Shown: positions 36,206-47,441 of the stretch, piece by piece
Layout: the number at the start of each line of letters is the position of its first letter
Position numbering within the stretch: the first letter of the stretch is position 1
Assembly: GCF_009805585.1 (NCBI RefSeq)
Contig: NZ_VHIN01000002.1
Coordinates: 640,471-704,470 of the forward strand
DNA length: 64,000 nucleotides
Reading direction: 5' to 3'
Source of the DNA: Glutamicibacter sp. JC586
Lineage (GTDB): Bacteria; Actinomycetota; Actinomycetes; Actinomycetales; Micrococcaceae
Notes under the pieces: generated by a model
What the model saw: the letters and a program-made list of their open reading frames with translations, nothing else
Databases searched by the model: none
Told to the model about the DNA's origin: nothing
Made by a program: the position numbers and the translations under genes

Positions 36206-37045
36206 CTATCGCTTGTTCTTGCCGGTCTTGCGACGACGCACAATGAGCTTGTCGCTTTCCTTGTTCGGACGACGGGTGCGTCCTTCACGCTTACCGTTAG
36301 GGTTGACCGGGTGACGACCACCGGAGGTCTTACCTTCACCACCACCGTGTGGGTGGTCAACTGGGTTCATGACAACGCCACGAACGGTTGGGCGAACGCC
36401 CTTCCAGCGCATACGGCCGGCCTTACCCCAGTTGATGTTGATCTGCTCAGCGTTACCAACTTCGCCGATGGTTGCGCGGCAGCGCACATCAACGTTGCGG
36501 ATTTCGCCCGAAGGCAAACGCAGCTGAGCGAAGCGACCCTCACGGGCTACCAGCTGGATCGAAGCACCTGCGGAACGAGCCATCTTAGCGCCGCCACCTG
36601 GGCGAAGCTCAACAGCGTGAATCACGGTACCAACCGGGATGTTACGCAGTGGCAGGTTGTTACCTGGCTTGATGTCAGCGTTTACGCCGGCCTCAATTGG
36701 GTCACCCTGCTTGAGGTTGTTCGGTGCGATGATGTAGCGCTTGGTGCCGTCCACGTAGTGGAGCAGAGCGATACGAGCGGTACGGTTCGGGTCGTACTCA
36801 ATGTGAGCAACCTTTGCCGGAACGCCGTCCTTATCGTGACGACGGAAGTCGATAACACGGTAAGCGCGCTTGTGTCCGCCACCCTTGTGTCGGGTGGTGA
36901 TCTTACCGGAGTTGTTACGGCCGCCAGTCTTGGTGAGTGGACGAACCAGTGACTTTTCCGGAGTCGATCGGGTGATTTCTGTGAAGTCGGCTACCGACGA
37001 GCCGCGAAGGCCCGGGGTAGTCGGCTTGTACTTACGAATTCCCAT
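36206..37045 (-). CDS. rplB: 50S ribosomal protein L2
   Basis: Peptidyl-transferase-region protein, 279 residues, typical length. The [16 protein letters not shown] motif with the conserved histidine near residue 230 is intact, as is [19 protein letters not shown]. 33 bases after rplW. Confidence 0.98.
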   Translation of the reverse strand: MGIRKYKPTTPGLRGSSVADFTEITRSTPEKSLVRPLTKTGGRNNSGKITTRHKGGGHKRAYRVIDFRRHDKDGVPAKVAHIEYDPNRTARIALLHYVDGTKRYIIAPNNLKQGDPIEAGVNADIKPGNNLPLRNIPVGTVIHAVELRPGGGAKMARSAGASIQLVAREGRFAQLRLPSGEIRNVDVRCRATIGEVGNAEQININWGKAGRMRWKGVRPTVRGVVMNPVDHPHGGGEGKTSGGRHPVNPNGKREGRTRRPNKESDKLIVRRRKTGKNKR

Positions 37046-37078
37046 TTATTTTCAATTCCTCGTTAAAGTGGTCTCCGC

Positions 37079-37381
37079 TTAGGAAAGCGGACCGCCGAAG
37101 ATGTCAATCGAGCCTTCCTTCAGGGTGATGATGGCGCGCTTGGTGCTCTTGCGTGCCCCCCACCCGAAGCGGGTGCGCTTGCGCTTACCGGCTCGGTTGA
37201 TGGTATTTACAGAATCAACCTTGACGTTGAAGATAGCTTCAACGGCGTACTTGATTTCCGTCTTGTTTGAGCTAGGAGCCACCTCGAAGGTGTACTGACC
37301 CTGGTCGATTAGACCGTAGCTCTTTTCCGAAACGACTGGTGCGATGACCACGTCGTGTGGAGCCTTGGAGTTGATGCTCAC
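37079..37381 (-). CDS. rplW: 50S ribosomal protein L23
   Basis: Tunnel-exit protein and docking site for trigger factor and SRP, 100 residues. [25 protein letters not shown] and [17 protein letters not shown] are family features. Overlaps the rplD stop by 4 bases. Confidence 0.97.
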   Translation of the reverse strand: MSINSKAPHDVVIAPVVSEKSYGLIDQGQYTFEVAPSSNKTEIKYAVEAIFNVKVDSVNTINRAGKRKRTRFGWGARKSTKRAIITLKEGSIDIFGGPLS

Positions 37382-37980
37382 TTGGCTTCCTCCTTCTGGA
37401 CCAGGGCATCGAAGGCAGCCTTGGTGAAGACTACGTCATCCGAAACCAGAACATCGTAGGTGTTCAGCTGGTCGACGTACAGAACGTGCACAAGCTCGAG
37501 GTTGCGAACCGAAAGGGCTGCAACATCGTTGGCGCGATCGATGACGACAAGCAGGTTCTTGCGCTCGGTGAGCGAACGCAAGGTAGCCAGAGCTTCCTTG
37601 GTCGATGGGGTTTCCCCTGCAACCAAGTTCTCAATCACGTGAACGCGACCGAAGCGTGCGCGATCAGACAAAGCGCCGCGCAGTGCAGCAGCCTTCATCT
37701 TCTTCGGGGTACGCTGCGAGTAATCACGTGGGGTTGGACCGTGGACAATGCCACCGCCGGTCATGTGTGGAGCACGGATCGAACCCTGACGAGCGCGGCC
37801 GGTACCCTTCTGCTTGAACGGCTTGCGACCTGCACCCGAAACCTCGGAGCGGTCCTTGGTCTTGTGGGTACCCTGGCGGGCAGCAGCAAGCTGTGCAACG
37901 ACAACCTGGTGCAGCAGCGGGACGTTGGTCTGTACGTCGAAGATCTCTGCAGGCAGTTCGACGTTAAGTGCCTTAGTCAT
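37378..37980 (-). CDS. rplD: 50S ribosomal protein L4
   Basis: Large-subunit protein with a tunnel-lining loop; in E. coli also the S10 operon repressor. 200 residues. The loop region [30 protein letters not shown] and GALSDRA are conserved. Four bases after rplC. Confidence 0.97.
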   Translation of the reverse strand: MTKALNVELPAEIFDVQTNVPLLHQVVVAQLAAARQGTHKTKDRSEVSGAGRKPFKQKGTGRARQGSIRAPHMTGGGIVHGPTPRDYSQRTPKKMKAAALRGALSDRARFGRVHVIENLVAGETPSTKEALATLRSLTERKNLLVVIDRANDVAALSVRNLELVHVLYVDQLNTYDVLVSDDVVFTKAAFDALVQKEEAK

Positions 37981-37984
37981 TTAC

Positions 37985-38635
37985 TTATGCTCCCTTCACG
38001 GCGTTGCGTACGAGAACGACGCGGCCGCGGGCACCTGGAATGGCACCCTTGATCAGCAGGAGGTTCTTCTCAGCGTCGATAGCGTGAATGGTCAGGTTCT
38101 GAGTGGTAACACGCTCAGCACCCATACGACCAGCCATCTTCTGTCCACGGAAAACGCGACCTGGGGTCGATGCGCCGCCGATGGAACCTGGCTTACGGTG
38201 GTTCTTGTGAGCACCGTGCGATGCGCCAACACCATGGAAGTTGTGGCGCTTCATCACACCGGCGAAGCCCTTACCCTTAGAGGTACCAACGACGTCGACC
38301 TTCTGGCCGGCTTCGAAGAGCTCTACGGAAAGTTCCTGGCCTGGGGTGTACTCGGCAGCGTCTGCGGTGCGCAGTTCTACCAGGTGACGACGTGGGGTTA
38401 CGCCTGCAGCCTCGAAGTGACCAGCCAGTGGCTTGGTGACCTTGCGAGGATCGATCTGGCCGTAGCCGATCTGAACTGCGGTGTAGCCATCGCGCTCAGC
38501 GTTGATGAGCTTGGTGACAACGTTGCTATCAGCCTGCACGACGGTGACAGGAATCAGGTTGTTGTTCGAATCCCAAACCTGGGTCATGCCGAGCTTCGTG
38601 CCCAACAGGCCCTTGAAATTACGGGTTGCGGTCAT
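37985..38635 (-). CDS. rplC: 50S ribosomal protein L3
   Basis: Early-assembly protein reaching the peptidyl-transferase centre, 216 residues. [13 protein letters not shown] start, [17 protein letters not shown] and GKKMAGRMG-type (here [14 protein letters not shown]) motifs. Twenty bases after rpsJ. Confidence 0.97.
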   Translation of the reverse strand: MTATRNFKGLLGTKLGMTQVWDSNNNLIPVTVVQADSNVVTKLINAERDGYTAVQIGYGQIDPRKVTKPLAGHFEAAGVTPRRHLVELRTADAAEYTPGQELSVELFEAGQKVDVVGTSKGKGFAGVMKRHNFHGVGASHGAHKNHRKPGSIGGASTPGRVFRGQKMAGRMGAERVTTQNLTIHAIDAEKNLLLIKGAIPGARGRVVLVRNAVKGA

Positions 38636-38655
38636 AGTTTTCTCGCCACCTCCCC

Positions 38656-38964
38656 TTAAAGCTTGATTTCGATGTTGACATCCGCTGGCAGGTCGAGACG
38701 CATCAGCGAATCAACAGCCTTCGGGGTCGGATCAACGATGTCGATCAGACGCTTGTGCGTGCGCATTTCGAAGTGCTCACGGCTGTCCTTGTACTTGTGT
38801 GGCGAACGGATAACGCAGTACACGTTCTTCTCCGTTGGCAGCGGCACTGGGCCGACTACGGTTGCGCCTGCGCGCGTGACCGTCTCAACGATCTTCCGGG
38901 CTGAAACGTCAATGACCTCGTGGTCATACGACTTCAGCCGGATGCGGATTTTCTGTCCCGCCAT
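38656..38964 (-). CDS. rpsJ: 30S ribosomal protein S10
   Basis: Head protein and NusB/NusE antitermination partner, 102 residues from the ATG at 38962-38964, the family start ([19 protein letters not shown]). The frame is open 24 codons further 5', but without family similarity. AGAGG precedes the [23 protein letters not shown] is intact. First gene of the S10 operon. Confidence 0.97.
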   Translation of the reverse strand: MAGQKIRIRLKSYDHEVIDVSARKIVETVTRAGATVVGPVPLPTEKNVYCVIRSPHKYKDSREHFEMRTHKRLIDIVDPTPKAVDSLMRLDLPADVNIEIKL

Positions 38965-39336
38965 GGCGTCATGCCTCTTTCTGTTAGCACTATCTAAAAT
39001 TTCTGTGCCTGTATACGGGTTCTTGCGAACCGGCACGCCTTACGCTGCGACTGAATCCGAATAAATCCGGGTTCCTCACCCGCAGGAGGCTCCGACCCCC
39101 GAACTCGGGCGTGTCGTAAATATTTCAGTCACGACAAGACCGCAAAGTTCTACCTTTATCGAGGGCCTTATAGTTTGAAGCTGTTGTATTGATCCCGAAC
39201 CACAGGCATTATCCTGTGTGAGAGTCAATCCCGGTTGTTCAAACCAGTTCCGATTACCTCAGCAAAGAGGATCGGGTTGCAATCAAGCAACTTATCTAGT
39301 CTGACAGGTTGGCCCCGATCGCGCAAATCTTTTATA
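38965..39336 (-). promoter_or_regulatory. S10 operon promoter/leader region
   Basis: About 370 gene-free bases with several structures: GGTTC-ttgc-GAACC (39018-39031), a GC-rich folded stretch around 39070-39110, and CACAGG-cattat-CCTGTG (39201-39218). The last encloses GATAAT on the minus strand (39208-39213), a good -10 match without a well-spaced -35. A long structured leader would fit L4-type feedback, but no known S10 leader could be matched by eye. Confidence 0.4.
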
Positions 39337-39378
39337 GCTTTCTAGCCCCGTGATCTTGACCTCACCGGGGAAGAAAGC
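39337..39378 (-). terminator. Stem-loop after the large membrane protein gene
   Basis: GCTTTCT-a-g-CCCCG (39337-39350) pairs with CGGGG-a-AGAAAGC (39366-39378), directly after the stop at 39387. No U tract follows on the minus strand. Confidence 0.6.
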
Positions 39379-39386
39379 AGCACAAC

Positions 39387-42300
39387 TTACTGACCGGGCT
39401 CCCCCGGTGGGCTTGGAGGCAACGGCCCGGGTTGTTGCCAGGGCTCGGAGCCTGGCGGCATTGCCTGCTGCGTCGGCGGCCTCATCTGCTCAGGCTGTTG
39501 CCATGGCAACCGCGGCGGGCCTTGCAGTCGTTGCTCCGTGGGTGCCGTGCGTTGCACCGGGTTAGCAGGATCTTTGTCCGCGCCCTTATCAACCTTGGCC
39601 AGTTTGTAGATGGCAGCGGCGATCAACCCCAAGCCCAACAAAACAAGCCAGAGGAAGGCTAGTCCGCGCAAGAACCAGAGAATCGATGCGGTAACGGCAA
39701 CTGCACCCCACCAAATCAGCAACCTGTCGCTGTGCTTCAGACTCCACGCCACAAGCGCGACAAAGAAGATCAACGCCATTAGCTGTACCGTCGAATTCGC
39801 ATCAGCCAATGAACCCACAAGGCTCAGGCTGCCCGCTACCGCGGCCGCAATCAGATACCCACGAGCCAGCCGCTGATCTTTGCGCAAATACCGCCATGCC
39901 ACGAGCACTACTGCGACAAGACAGAAGTACATTGCGGCGGAGCTGATTTTCGGAGTGGACTGAATTTGCGCGTAACTGCTGAGTCCCAGCAGTGCCGTCA
40001 ACAAAAAGATGCCATCGGGCAGGTAACTGTTCACGCGAGGCGAAAGTTCGAAGTACCCGAAAACCCAGGCAGCGGCCACAATCAGTACTGCTCCCCCAAC
40101 GACTGCCAGAACAACATCGTCTTGTACGTGCGCGGTCAGGCCGGCCACAACCCCAGCCAACAAGGCTGCTCCGAAGTAGAGCCTGGATGCCTCGCCACTG
40201 ACATTGTTCGAATCTGTTTGTCGGTCCTTGACTGCAGGATAGTTTGGAACCGGTTGGCGCCACCTTCCATGCAGTGTGGCCATTAGATAGAAGATCACCG
40301 CCGTCCCGAGCAACGCCCAAACAACCTCCAAGGCTTCGAGCGACCATGCTCCTGAGCGGTGACGAAGTAGCATTACCGCTCTGATCACAACATAGGCAAT
40401 CACTGCACTAGCCGCAGCGGCAAACCAAGGATTGTTGCGCGTGTGTACACATAGGGCTAGCGCGACTGCGCCCACCGCCCACGCAATGACCGCTTGCCAG
40501 GTTCCTGCCTGCCACACAGCCACCAACAGCAATGGCAACACGATTCCTGCACCGATCACTACGTGCAGATCGGTGTTACGACGAAGTCGCCATTCAAGTA
40601 CTACGGCAACGAGGGCCATCAGCAGTAATAGTGAACAGGCAACACTAGGCGACCACCAAGTGCTACGGATCCAGCCAGTATCTTCGCGCAGCCCCAGGGC
40701 CGGAATGCTCAGTAAAAGCATCACTGCCGGAACTGCCGGAAGTAGATAAAGGTAAGTGGCGCCCGAAGTCTTTCGCTGCGCCCAGACACTTGCCACTGCA
40801 TGAAGTCCCCAGAACATCGCGGACAGCAGCAACACCCCACGGTCGGGGCCGAACACCACAACAAAGTAAACAAGCACGCTCAGTGGTTCAAGGATTAGCA
40901 GGGCGAGGGTAATGATTTGGAGCTCTTTGCCCATCCCCTGACCTGATCGACCATGGAGTACCAGTCGAGTCAGTTGCGGTAGAACCACAGAAAGCAGTAC
41001 CAATGCGAAGTGTCCGTGGATATCAACGTGTAGGGCATCGATGAACCACCAGACCATGGTACTGAACACTACCTGTGCTAAGGCCGCGTAGATCATCTTC
41101 CAGCGTTGGTCCTGAACTACCGCGCAGCTGGCCACAAAATACGTCAAAGCCAACACGCCAACAAGAATCGCTACCAGCCAGTGAGGCCGGGTGAAACTTA
41201 GCGCGTAGGTCACCGCGAGCATCGCCACACTGCCCCAACGTACATGAGCATCCCATCGGGCCAGACCACCGGTTAGCGAGGTTAGTCGCCAACTGGCAAC
41301 TATCGTGGTCACAGCGCTCAGCAAAGTCGCACCGATGAACCAGTACAGGGAACTAACGTTCAAGAACTGCGGTAGTAACGTACCTGTACCAGCACTTCCA
41401 CGCCAGACGGCCAGGGTGGTTGCAATCAATACGGCAGAGCCCGCAATGCGGATCAATCGAGGCGCAGACCCGCCAGCGACTTTCGAGTCAGCAGAAGAGA
41501 GTCGTAGCGTGCTGACGCAGTACCCCCAGGCGAACACGAAAACGCCCGCCCCGACACCCAATGCGAAGTTAGCACCGGCCGTGCCGTCAGTAGATTCCCA
41601 AAGGGACCCGCCGATAACAAATCCGGTGATCATCAGCAGAACCCAACGCGTGTAACTTCTCAGGATGTGCCACTGCTTATTGGCAACCCGGCGGATCAAA
41701 AACAGCGCCGCCAGCCCCAACACTAAGGATGGCAAGGGACGCCAGAAGTGAGCTTGGGTATCCATCAAGGCGATAATCGGTAGTCCCAAGACAACCAACA
41801 CCTCGACACGGGCATATCGATAGAGCCCCAGAACAGTGAGCAGGATTAACAGTGGAATCCCGACGTAGCTGATCAACGGTGCAGCTTCGCCAAACATGTC
41901 CAGCAGGTAGCCTAGTGCTACCGATACAAGGGCAATGCCCCACAGTACCGCGCGTTCAATCTGCAGTGCTTTGCTGGTGACCGCGAACTTTGCTTGATAG
42001 CTGCGCTTGCACAGCAGAACAACAACCGCCTGCGCCGCGAAGCCAATAGCCATGGTCAATACCGTGCTCGACGTGCTGAATTCAATGTACGTTGAAGCCG
42101 CCCAGAGCATGAGCATAAAACTCAGTCGCGCGCCATAAAGCCGGTAAAGCCTAAATTCAGGTAGCAAACGGACGCTCAAGAGCAGTTGCCCGGTGAGCAG
42201 GAAGAAGATCCATAGATAGTCGCGGCTGCTCAGTTCTGGGAGTAGCACTAGGGCGAGCAGTCCAACGAGCGCGGGAAGAATTTGGGCCGTACCGGAGACC

Positions 42301-43193
42301 GCCGCATAAAACTGTGAGTGGCGAACACGAGCACTCATGGTGGCCAGCAAGAGCAGCATTACAGAGATGGCAAGCAGGAACAGCAAGTAGTAAAGCATTC
42401 CGCGTTGCATCATTGCAGCACCGGCCATAGATGTACTGACCAAGATCAGGACGGCCATCCATGAAAGGATGCGTGAGTTCAGTCTGATAGTTGCGAAGCC
42501 GACTGCAAGGGTCGCAATTGCCGAGAAGATAAACCAAACTACCGCCCCGGGCAGGTCAACGGTGTTGTAGGTTGCTATCGCGCAGAGTGGCAATAGAGCC
42601 AGACCGGTTCCTGCGAAAGCGGCACCAGCTGGCCTCAGTGAGCTCTTTGACGCGTGGGTTACCAGGCCTGCGATGTAGAAGACTGCAGCGAGTAGACACA
42701 GGGAAATAAGCTTGGCGTTGGGAGTCAAGGCGAAGCTGAGGAATAGCGCCGCCGCTCCGACAATCATTAGTGCCGCAACATACAAGGTGATGTTGATATT
42801 GCGAAGTTCGCGTTCCCGCTGGGTCAAGACCCGCACTGCTTTAGCCGGTGTTACCTGAGCTTGTACTTGTTGCTGTGGCTGAGCAGGGGCTGCTGGGGCG
42901 AAGGGGCCAGAGGTGAAGTAGGGTTGGACTGGTTCTGGCGCGGCAGCTACCGGGGTGACTCCAGCCTGAGTCTGCGCTGAACTTCTCACCTGCGCATTGA
43001 TGCCGTTGCTCGTATCCGCTTTTGGACCACTTGCTGTGAAGAACGCGGCGGCAGCCTCATAGCCTTGCTGCCAGGCTTCGCGCAGTTGTGCAGAGGTGTG
43101 CGTTTGAGATTCAGACCTTCTCCGGCCCAACCGTAGTCCGCCGAAAAACGCGGCAAGAATCAAGACGATCGATAACAAGATCAGTCCAGGCAT
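39387..43193 (-). CDS. Very large polytopic membrane protein of unknown function (1268 residues)
   Basis: Start at the ATG 43193 with AGGGGA nine bases upstream; a GTG three codons earlier lies inside that site. Plan: one N-terminal membrane segment with a GLRLGRRR stop, a cytosolic Ala/Gln/Pro linker (about 30-120), a conserved-looking LTQRERELRNINITLY segment, then some 30 or more hydrophobic helices from about 135 to 1210 in near-regular succession, and a Pro/Gln-rich tail of about 50 residues (PWQQPEQ, PWQQPGP). It resembles large DUF2157/DUF2339 or 'SCO7613 C-terminal domain' proteins of actinobacteria, but this is by general look only. No catalytic motif seen. It lies between tuf and the S10 operon, normally neighbours, with its own stem-loop terminator. 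Confidence 0.85.
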   Translation of the reverse strand: MPGLILLSIVLILAAFFGGLRLGRRRSESQTHTSAQLREAWQQGYEAAAAFFTASGPKADTSNGINAQVRSSAQTQAGVTPVAAAPEPVQPYFTSGPFAPAAPAQPQQQVQAQVTPAKAVRVLTQRERELRNINITLYVAALMIVGAAALFLSFALTPNAKLISLCLLAAVFYIAGLVTHASKSSLRPAGAAFAGTGLALLPLCAIATYNTVDLPGAVVWFIFSAIATLAVGFATIRLNSRILSWMAVLILVSTSMAGAAMMQRGMLYYLLFLLAISVMLLLLATMSARVRHSQFYAAVSGTAQILPALVGLLALVLLPELSSRDYLWIFFLLTGQLLLSVRLLPEFRLYRLYGARLSFMLMLWAASTYIEFSTSSTVLTMAIGFAAQAVVVLLCKRSYQAKFAVTSKALQIERAVLWGIALVSVALGYLLDMFGEAAPLISYVGIPLLILLTVLGLYRYARVEVLVVLGLPIIALMDTQAHFWRPLPSLVLGLAALFLIRRVANKQWHILRSYTRWVLLMITGFVIGGSLWESTDGTAGANFALGVGAGVFVFAWGYCVSTLRLSSADSKVAGGSAPRLIRIAGSAVLIATTLAVWRGSAGTGTLLPQFLNVSSLYWFIGATLLSAVTTIVASWRLTSLTGGLARWDAHVRWGSVAMLAVTYALSFTRPHWLVAILVGVLALTYFVASCAVVQDQRWKMIYAALAQVVFSTMVWWFIDALHVDIHGHFALVLLSVVLPQLTRLVLHGRSGQGMGKELQIITLALLILEPLSVLVYFVVVFGPDRGVLLLSAMFWGLHAVASVWAQRKTSGATYLYLLPAVPAVMLLLSIPALGLREDTGWIRSTWWSPSVACSLLLLMALVAVVLEWRLRRNTDLHVVIGAGIVLPLLLVAVWQAGTWQAVIAWAVGAVALALCVHTRNNPWFAAAASAVIAYVVIRAVMLLRHRSGAWSLEALEVVWALLGTAVIFYLMATLHGRWRQPVPNYPAVKDRQTDSNNVSGEASRLYFGAALLAGVVAGLTAHVQDDVVLAVVGGAVLIVAAAWVFGYFELSPRVNSYLPDGIFLLTALLGLSSYAQIQSTPKISSAAMYFCLVAVVLVAWRYLRKDQRLARGYLIAAAVAGSLSLVGSLADANSTVQLMALIFFVALVAWSLKHSDRLLIWWGAVAVTASILWFLRGLAFLWLVLLGLGLIAAAIYKLAKVDKGADKDPANPVQRTAPTEQRLQGPPRLPWQQPEQMRPPTQQAMPPGSEPWQQPGPLPPSPPGEPGQ

Positions 43194-43280
43194 AGCTGCC
43201 ACTCCCCTAGTGATAAATCAGTGCGCCTTCCAATTAGACCACCTTATTGAGTTACTCACTAGTTCAAATGCCGTTAAATA

Positions 43281-43316
43281 CGAAAAACCCCCAACACATT
43301 TCTGTGCTGGGGGTTT
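43281..43316 (-). terminator. Rho-independent terminator after tuf
   Basis: AAACCCCCA-a-CAC (43285-43297) pairs with GTG-c-TGGGGGTTT (43304-43316); on the minus strand TTTTTCG follows. It separates tuf from the membrane protein gene. Confidence 0.9.
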
Positions 43317-43353
43317 CCCTAGTTCACTAAGGAACTACCACATCAAGTAGAGA

Positions 43354-44544
43354 CTACTTGGTGATGGTGGTTACCTTGCCCGAACCAACGGTGCGGCCGC
43401 CTTCGCGAATTGCGAAGCCGAGGCCCTCTTCCATAGCGATTGGCTGGATCAGCTCAACCGACATTTCGGTGTTGTCGCCTGGCATAACCATTTCGGTGCC
43501 CTCTGGGAGGGTGATAACGCCGGTTACGTCGGTGGTGCGGAAGTAGAACTGCGGACGGTAGTTCGAGTAGAACGGGTTGTGACGTCCGCCTTCGTCCTTC
43601 GACAGGATGTAGACGTTTGCATCGAAGTTGGTGTGTGGGGTGATCGAACCTGGCTTAACGATAACCTGGCCACGCTCAACATCGTCGCGCTTCAGACCGC
43701 GAAGCAGCAGACCACAGTTCTCGCCTGCCCATGCTTCGTCGAGCTGCTTGTGGAACATCTCGATACCGGTAACGGTGGTCTTCTGGATTGGGCGGATGCC
43801 AACAATCTCAACTTCCGAGTTGATGGCAAGGGTGCCACGCTCGGCGCGACCGGTTACAACGGTACCGCGACCGGTGATGGTGAAGACGTCCTCGATAGGC
43901 ATCAAGAATGGCTTGTCGCGGTCACGAACTGGGTTAGGAATGTAGGTGTCTACAGCTTCCATCAGTTCCTCAACAGCAGCAACCCACTTTGGATCGCCTT
44001 CCAGTGCCTTCAGGCCGGAGACCTGAACAACTGGTGCGTCGTCGCCATCGAAGCCCTGGGAGGACAGAAGTTCGCGAACTTCCATCTCCACGAGCTCGAG
44101 AAGCTCTTCGTCATCAACCATGTCCGACTTGTTCAGCGCAACCATCAGGGTTGGAACACCAACCTGGCGGGCCAGCAGAACGTGCTCGCGGGTCTGAGCC
44201 ATTGGACCATCGGTAGCAGCAACCACGAGGATTGCGCCGTCCATCTGAGCAGCACCGGTGATCATGTTCTTGACATAGTCAGCGTGGCCTGGAGCGTCAA
44301 CGTGTGCGTAGTGACGTGCCTCGGTCTGGTACTCGATGTGCGAGATATTGATGGTAATACCGCGCTGGCGCTCTTCTGGAGCCGAGTCGATGTTAGCGAA
44401 GTCGCGCTTTTCGTTCAGGTCTGGGTACTTGTCAGCCAGAACCTTGGAGATAGCTGCGGTCAGAGTGGTCTTACCGTGGTCAACGTGACCGATGGTACCA
44501 ATGTTGACGTGCGGCTTGTTGCGCTCGAACTTTGCCTTTGCCAC
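43354..44544 (-). CDS. tuf: Elongation factor Tu
   Basis: GTPase that delivers aminoacyl-tRNA to the ribosome. 396 residues. G1 GHVDHGKTT at 19-27, RGITI switch I, DAPGHADY (G3), NKSDM (G4), and the C-terminal beta-barrel with [12 protein letters not shown]. It is 242 bases after fusA, so it may also have its own promoter. Only one copy is in the window. Confidence 0.99.
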   Translation of the reverse strand: MAKAKFERNKPHVNIGTIGHVDHGKTTLTAAISKVLADKYPDLNEKRDFANIDSAPEERQRGITINISHIEYQTEARHYAHVDAPGHADYVKNMITGAAQMDGAILVVAATDGPMAQTREHVLLARQVGVPTLMVALNKSDMVDDEELLELVEMEVRELLSSQGFDGDDAPVVQVSGLKALEGDPKWVAAVEELMEAVDTYIPNPVRDRDKPFLMPIEDVFTITGRGTVVTGRAERGTLAINSEVEIVGIRPIQKTTVTGIEMFHKQLDEAWAGENCGLLLRGLKRDDVERGQVIVKPGSITPHTNFDANVYILSKDEGGRHNPFYSNYRPQFYFRTTDVTGVITLPEGTEMVMPGDNTEMSVELIQPIAMEEGLGFAIREGGRTVGSGKVTTITK

Positions 44545-44786
44545 AAGTTCCTCCTAGAAACATTTACAGAAGACTTTTTTCGTCTGCGCGGTTCGCAAAC
44601 GAACTTCACTTAGTCTACTGGGGGCGTGGATAATTATGGAAATTTCGGTCCTCTGCGGGCCCTGCATGTGATGCAAATCCCTCGTTGGCCGTTTGCGGGG
44701 CCGGCCTCAATGGCAATGAAGCCGGCTCCGCGATCGGCCACTTCCCCACAACGGGGGTCACGGCCAAGTTTTGGTTCCGAAGCGAA
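44545..44786 (-). other. fusA-tuf intergenic region
   Basis: No gene seen. A -10-like TAGACT lies on the minus strand about 65 bases before tuf (near 44614) but without a good -35. AGGAGGAAC just before the tuf ATG is a strong ribosome site. Confidence 0.35.
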
Positions 44787-46901
44787 TTACTCGCCGCGGG
44801 ACTTCTGAACGATCTCGTCAGCAACTGCCTTCGGGACCTCAGAGTAGCTATCGAAGGTCATCGAGTAAACTGCACGACCCTGAGTCTTCGAACGCAGGTC
44901 ACCAATGTAACCGAACATTTCAGACAGTGGGACGCCAGCCTTGATGACCTTGACGCCTGCAGCGTCGGACATCTCGGTGATCGAACCACGGCGGGAGTTC
45001 AGGTCGCCGATAACGTCGCCCATGTACTCTTCCGGGGTACGAACTTCAACGCTCATCAGTGGTTCAAGCAGAACAGGGTTAGCGCGGCGTGCGCCTTCCT
45101 TGAAGACCTGCGAGCCAGCGATCTTGAACGCCATTTCCGAGGAGTCAACATCGTGGTATGCACCATCGATGAGGGTAGCCTTCACACCAACCAGTGGGTA
45201 ACCAGCCAGGATGCCGTACTGCATTGCTTCCTGGATACCCTGGTCAACCGATGGGATGTATTCACGAGGAACACGACCACCGGTAACGGCATTCTTGAAC
45301 TCGTAGGTTACACCGTCAACAACTTCCAGAGGCTCGAACGAGACCTGGACCTTTGCGAACTGACCCGAACCACCGGTCTGCTTCTTGTGGGTGAAGTCAA
45401 CCTTCTCCACAGCCTTCTTGATGGTTTCGCGGTAGGCAACCTGTGGCTTACCAACGTTTGCTTCCACGCGGAATTCGCGCTTCATGCGGTCAACCAGGAT
45501 GTCCAGGTGAAGCTCGCCCATACCGCCAATGACGGTCTGGCCGGTGTCTTCGTTCAGGGACACGGTGAAGGTTGGATCTTCTGCCGACAGCTTTTGAATA
45601 GCGGTCGACAGCTTTTCCTGGTCACCCTTGGTCTTTGGTTCGATGGCCACAGAGATCACTGGATCCGGGAAGGTCATCGATTCGAGAACGATTGGGTGAG
45701 CTGGATCGCACAGGGTGTCGCCGGTGGTGGTGGCTTTCAGGCCGATCACAGCGTAGATGTGACCTGCGTGGATCTCGTCTACCGGATTCTCCTTGTTGGA
45801 GTGCATCTGGAAGAGCTTGCCTACGCGTTCCTTCTTGCCCTTGGTGGAGTTCAGCAGCTGTGCGCCGGACTCTGCCTTGCCGGAGTACACGCGGATGAAG
45901 TTCAACTGACCGAAGAACGGGTGAGCGGCGATCTTGAACGCAAGTGCCGAGAACGGTGCATCCTCGGAAGGCTCGCGGGTCAGCTCGACTTCTTCATCCT
46001 TCGGATCGTGACCGATGGTGGCGCCAACGTCCAGTGGGTTTGGCAGGTAGTCAATAACAGCGTCGAGCATTGGCTGCACGCCGCGGTTCTTGAAGGCCGA
46101 ACCACAGAATACTGGGTAAGCTTCGGAGTTCACGGTCAGCTTGCGGATGCCAGCCTTGAGTTCATCGATGGTGATTTCCTCACCTTCGAGGTACTTTTCC
46201 ATGAGCTCTTCGGAAGCCTCAGCAACATCCTCAACCAGCTTGGCACGGTACTCTTCAGCACGCTCAACCAAGTCGGCAGGGATTTCGCGGGTTTCGTAAG
46301 CAGCACCCATGGTGACGTCGCCCTTGGCGTCGCCTTCCCAAACGAACGCCTTCATCGAAAGCAGGTCTACAACGCCGGTGAATTCGGACTCGGAGCCGAT
46401 TGGCAGCTGCATAACCAGCGGCTTGGCACCCAGACGCTTGACGATGGTGTCTACCGTGAAGTAGAAGTCAGCGCCGAGCTTATCCATTTTGTTCACGAAG
46501 CAGATGCGTGGAACGTCGTACTTGTCAGCCTGACGCCATACGGTCTCAGACTGAGGCTCGACGCCTTCCTTGCCATCGAACACGGCAACGGCGCCATCGA
46601 GCACGCGTAGCGAGCGCTCCACCTCAACGGTGAAGTCAACGTGGCCAGGGGTGTCGATGATGTTGATCTGGTTCTTGTTCCAGAAGCAAGTTACGGCCGC
46701 GGAGGTAATGGTGATACCGCGTTCCTTTTCCTGCTCCATCCAGTCGGTGGTCGACGCACCATCGTGGGTCTCACCGAGCTTGTGGTTCACACCCGTGTAG
46801 AAAAGGATGCGCTCAGTAGTAGTGGTCTTACCGGCATCGATGTGGGCCATGATGCCGATATTGCGGACCTTGTTCAGGTCAGTAAGCACGTCCTGTGCCA
46901 C
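44787..46901 (-). CDS. fusA: Elongation factor G
   Basis: GTPase that moves tRNA and mRNA after peptide bond formation and, with RRF, splits ribosomes. 704 residues, five domains. G1 [12 protein letters not shown] at 19-30, [22 protein letters not shown]; domain IV has [14 protein letters not shown]. It lies in the rpsL-rpsG-fusA-tuf order, 69 bases after rpsG. Confidence 0.99.
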   Translation of the reverse strand: MAQDVLTDLNKVRNIGIMAHIDAGKTTTTERILFYTGVNHKLGETHDGASTTDWMEQEKERGITITSAAVTCFWNKNQINIIDTPGHVDFTVEVERSLRVLDGAVAVFDGKEGVEPQSETVWRQADKYDVPRICFVNKMDKLGADFYFTVDTIVKRLGAKPLVMQLPIGSESEFTGVVDLLSMKAFVWEGDAKGDVTMGAAYETREIPADLVERAEEYRAKLVEDVAEASEELMEKYLEGEEITIDELKAGIRKLTVNSEAYPVFCGSAFKNRGVQPMLDAVIDYLPNPLDVGATIGHDPKDEEVELTREPSEDAPFSALAFKIAAHPFFGQLNFIRVYSGKAESGAQLLNSTKGKKERVGKLFQMHSNKENPVDEIHAGHIYAVIGLKATTTGDTLCDPAHPIVLESMTFPDPVISVAIEPKTKGDQEKLSTAIQKLSAEDPTFTVSLNEDTGQTVIGGMGELHLDILVDRMKREFRVEANVGKPQVAYRETIKKAVEKVDFTHKKQTGGSGQFAKVQVSFEPLEVVDGVTYEFKNAVTGGRVPREYIPSVDQGIQEAMQYGILAGYPLVGVKATLIDGAYHDVDSSEMAFKIAGSQVFKEGARRANPVLLEPLMSVEVRTPEEYMGDVIGDLNSRRGSITEMSDAAGVKVIKAGVPLSEMFGYIGDLRSKTQGRAVYSMTFDSYSEVPKAVADEIVQKSRGE

Positions 46902-46970
46902 GTTGTCTCCCTAAAAGGTGAGGCCGGAGTCGCTGGGCATCGGTTGATGCCCAGCTTGTCCGAACAGTTC

Positions 46971-47441
46971 TTACCAGCGGTAGTGTGCGAAGGCCTTGTT
47001 AGACTCGGCCATCTTGTGAGTGTCTTCGCGACGCTTCACAGCGGCACCCAGACCGTTCGATGCATCCAAGATCTCGTTCATCAAACGTTCGATCATGGTC
47101 TTCTCGCGGCGAGCCTTGGAGTAGCCAACCAACCAGCGCAATGCTAGTGCGGTTGCGCGACCTGGCTTGACCTCGACAGGAACCTGGTAGGTCGCGCCAC
47201 CGACGCGGCGGGAACGAACTTCAAGGGCTGGACGGATGTTGTCCATAGCCTTCTTGAGGGTCGAAACAGCGTCGGTACCGGACTTTGCAGCGGCACCTTC
47301 GAGTGCACCGTAAACAATGCGCTCTGCAGTGGACTTCTTGCCATCGACGAGAACCTTGTTGATCAGCTGGGTGACCAATGGGGATTCGAAGACTGGATCA
47401 GAAACTAGTGGGCGCTTTGGCGCCGGACCCTTACGAGGCAT
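46971..47441 (-). CDS. rpsG: 30S ribosomal protein S7
   Basis: Head assembly protein at the E site, 156 residues. [37 protein letters not shown] and [25 protein letters not shown] C-terminus ([12 protein letters not shown]) are conserved. Its ATG overlaps the rpsL stop by one base. Confidence 0.98.
   Translation of the reverse strand: MPRKGPAPKRPLVSDPVFESPLVTQLINKVLVDGKKSTAERIVYGALEGAAAKSGTDAVSTLKKAMDNIRPALEVRSRRVGGATYQVPVEVKPGRATALALRWLVGYSKARREKTMIERLMNEILDASNGLGAAVKRREDTHKMAESNKAFAHYRW

Noticed and set aside
44685..46610. 641-codon open frame on the + strand
   Set aside because: It is the antisense of fusA; codon bias of the real gene keeps this frame open. No domain or ribosome site.
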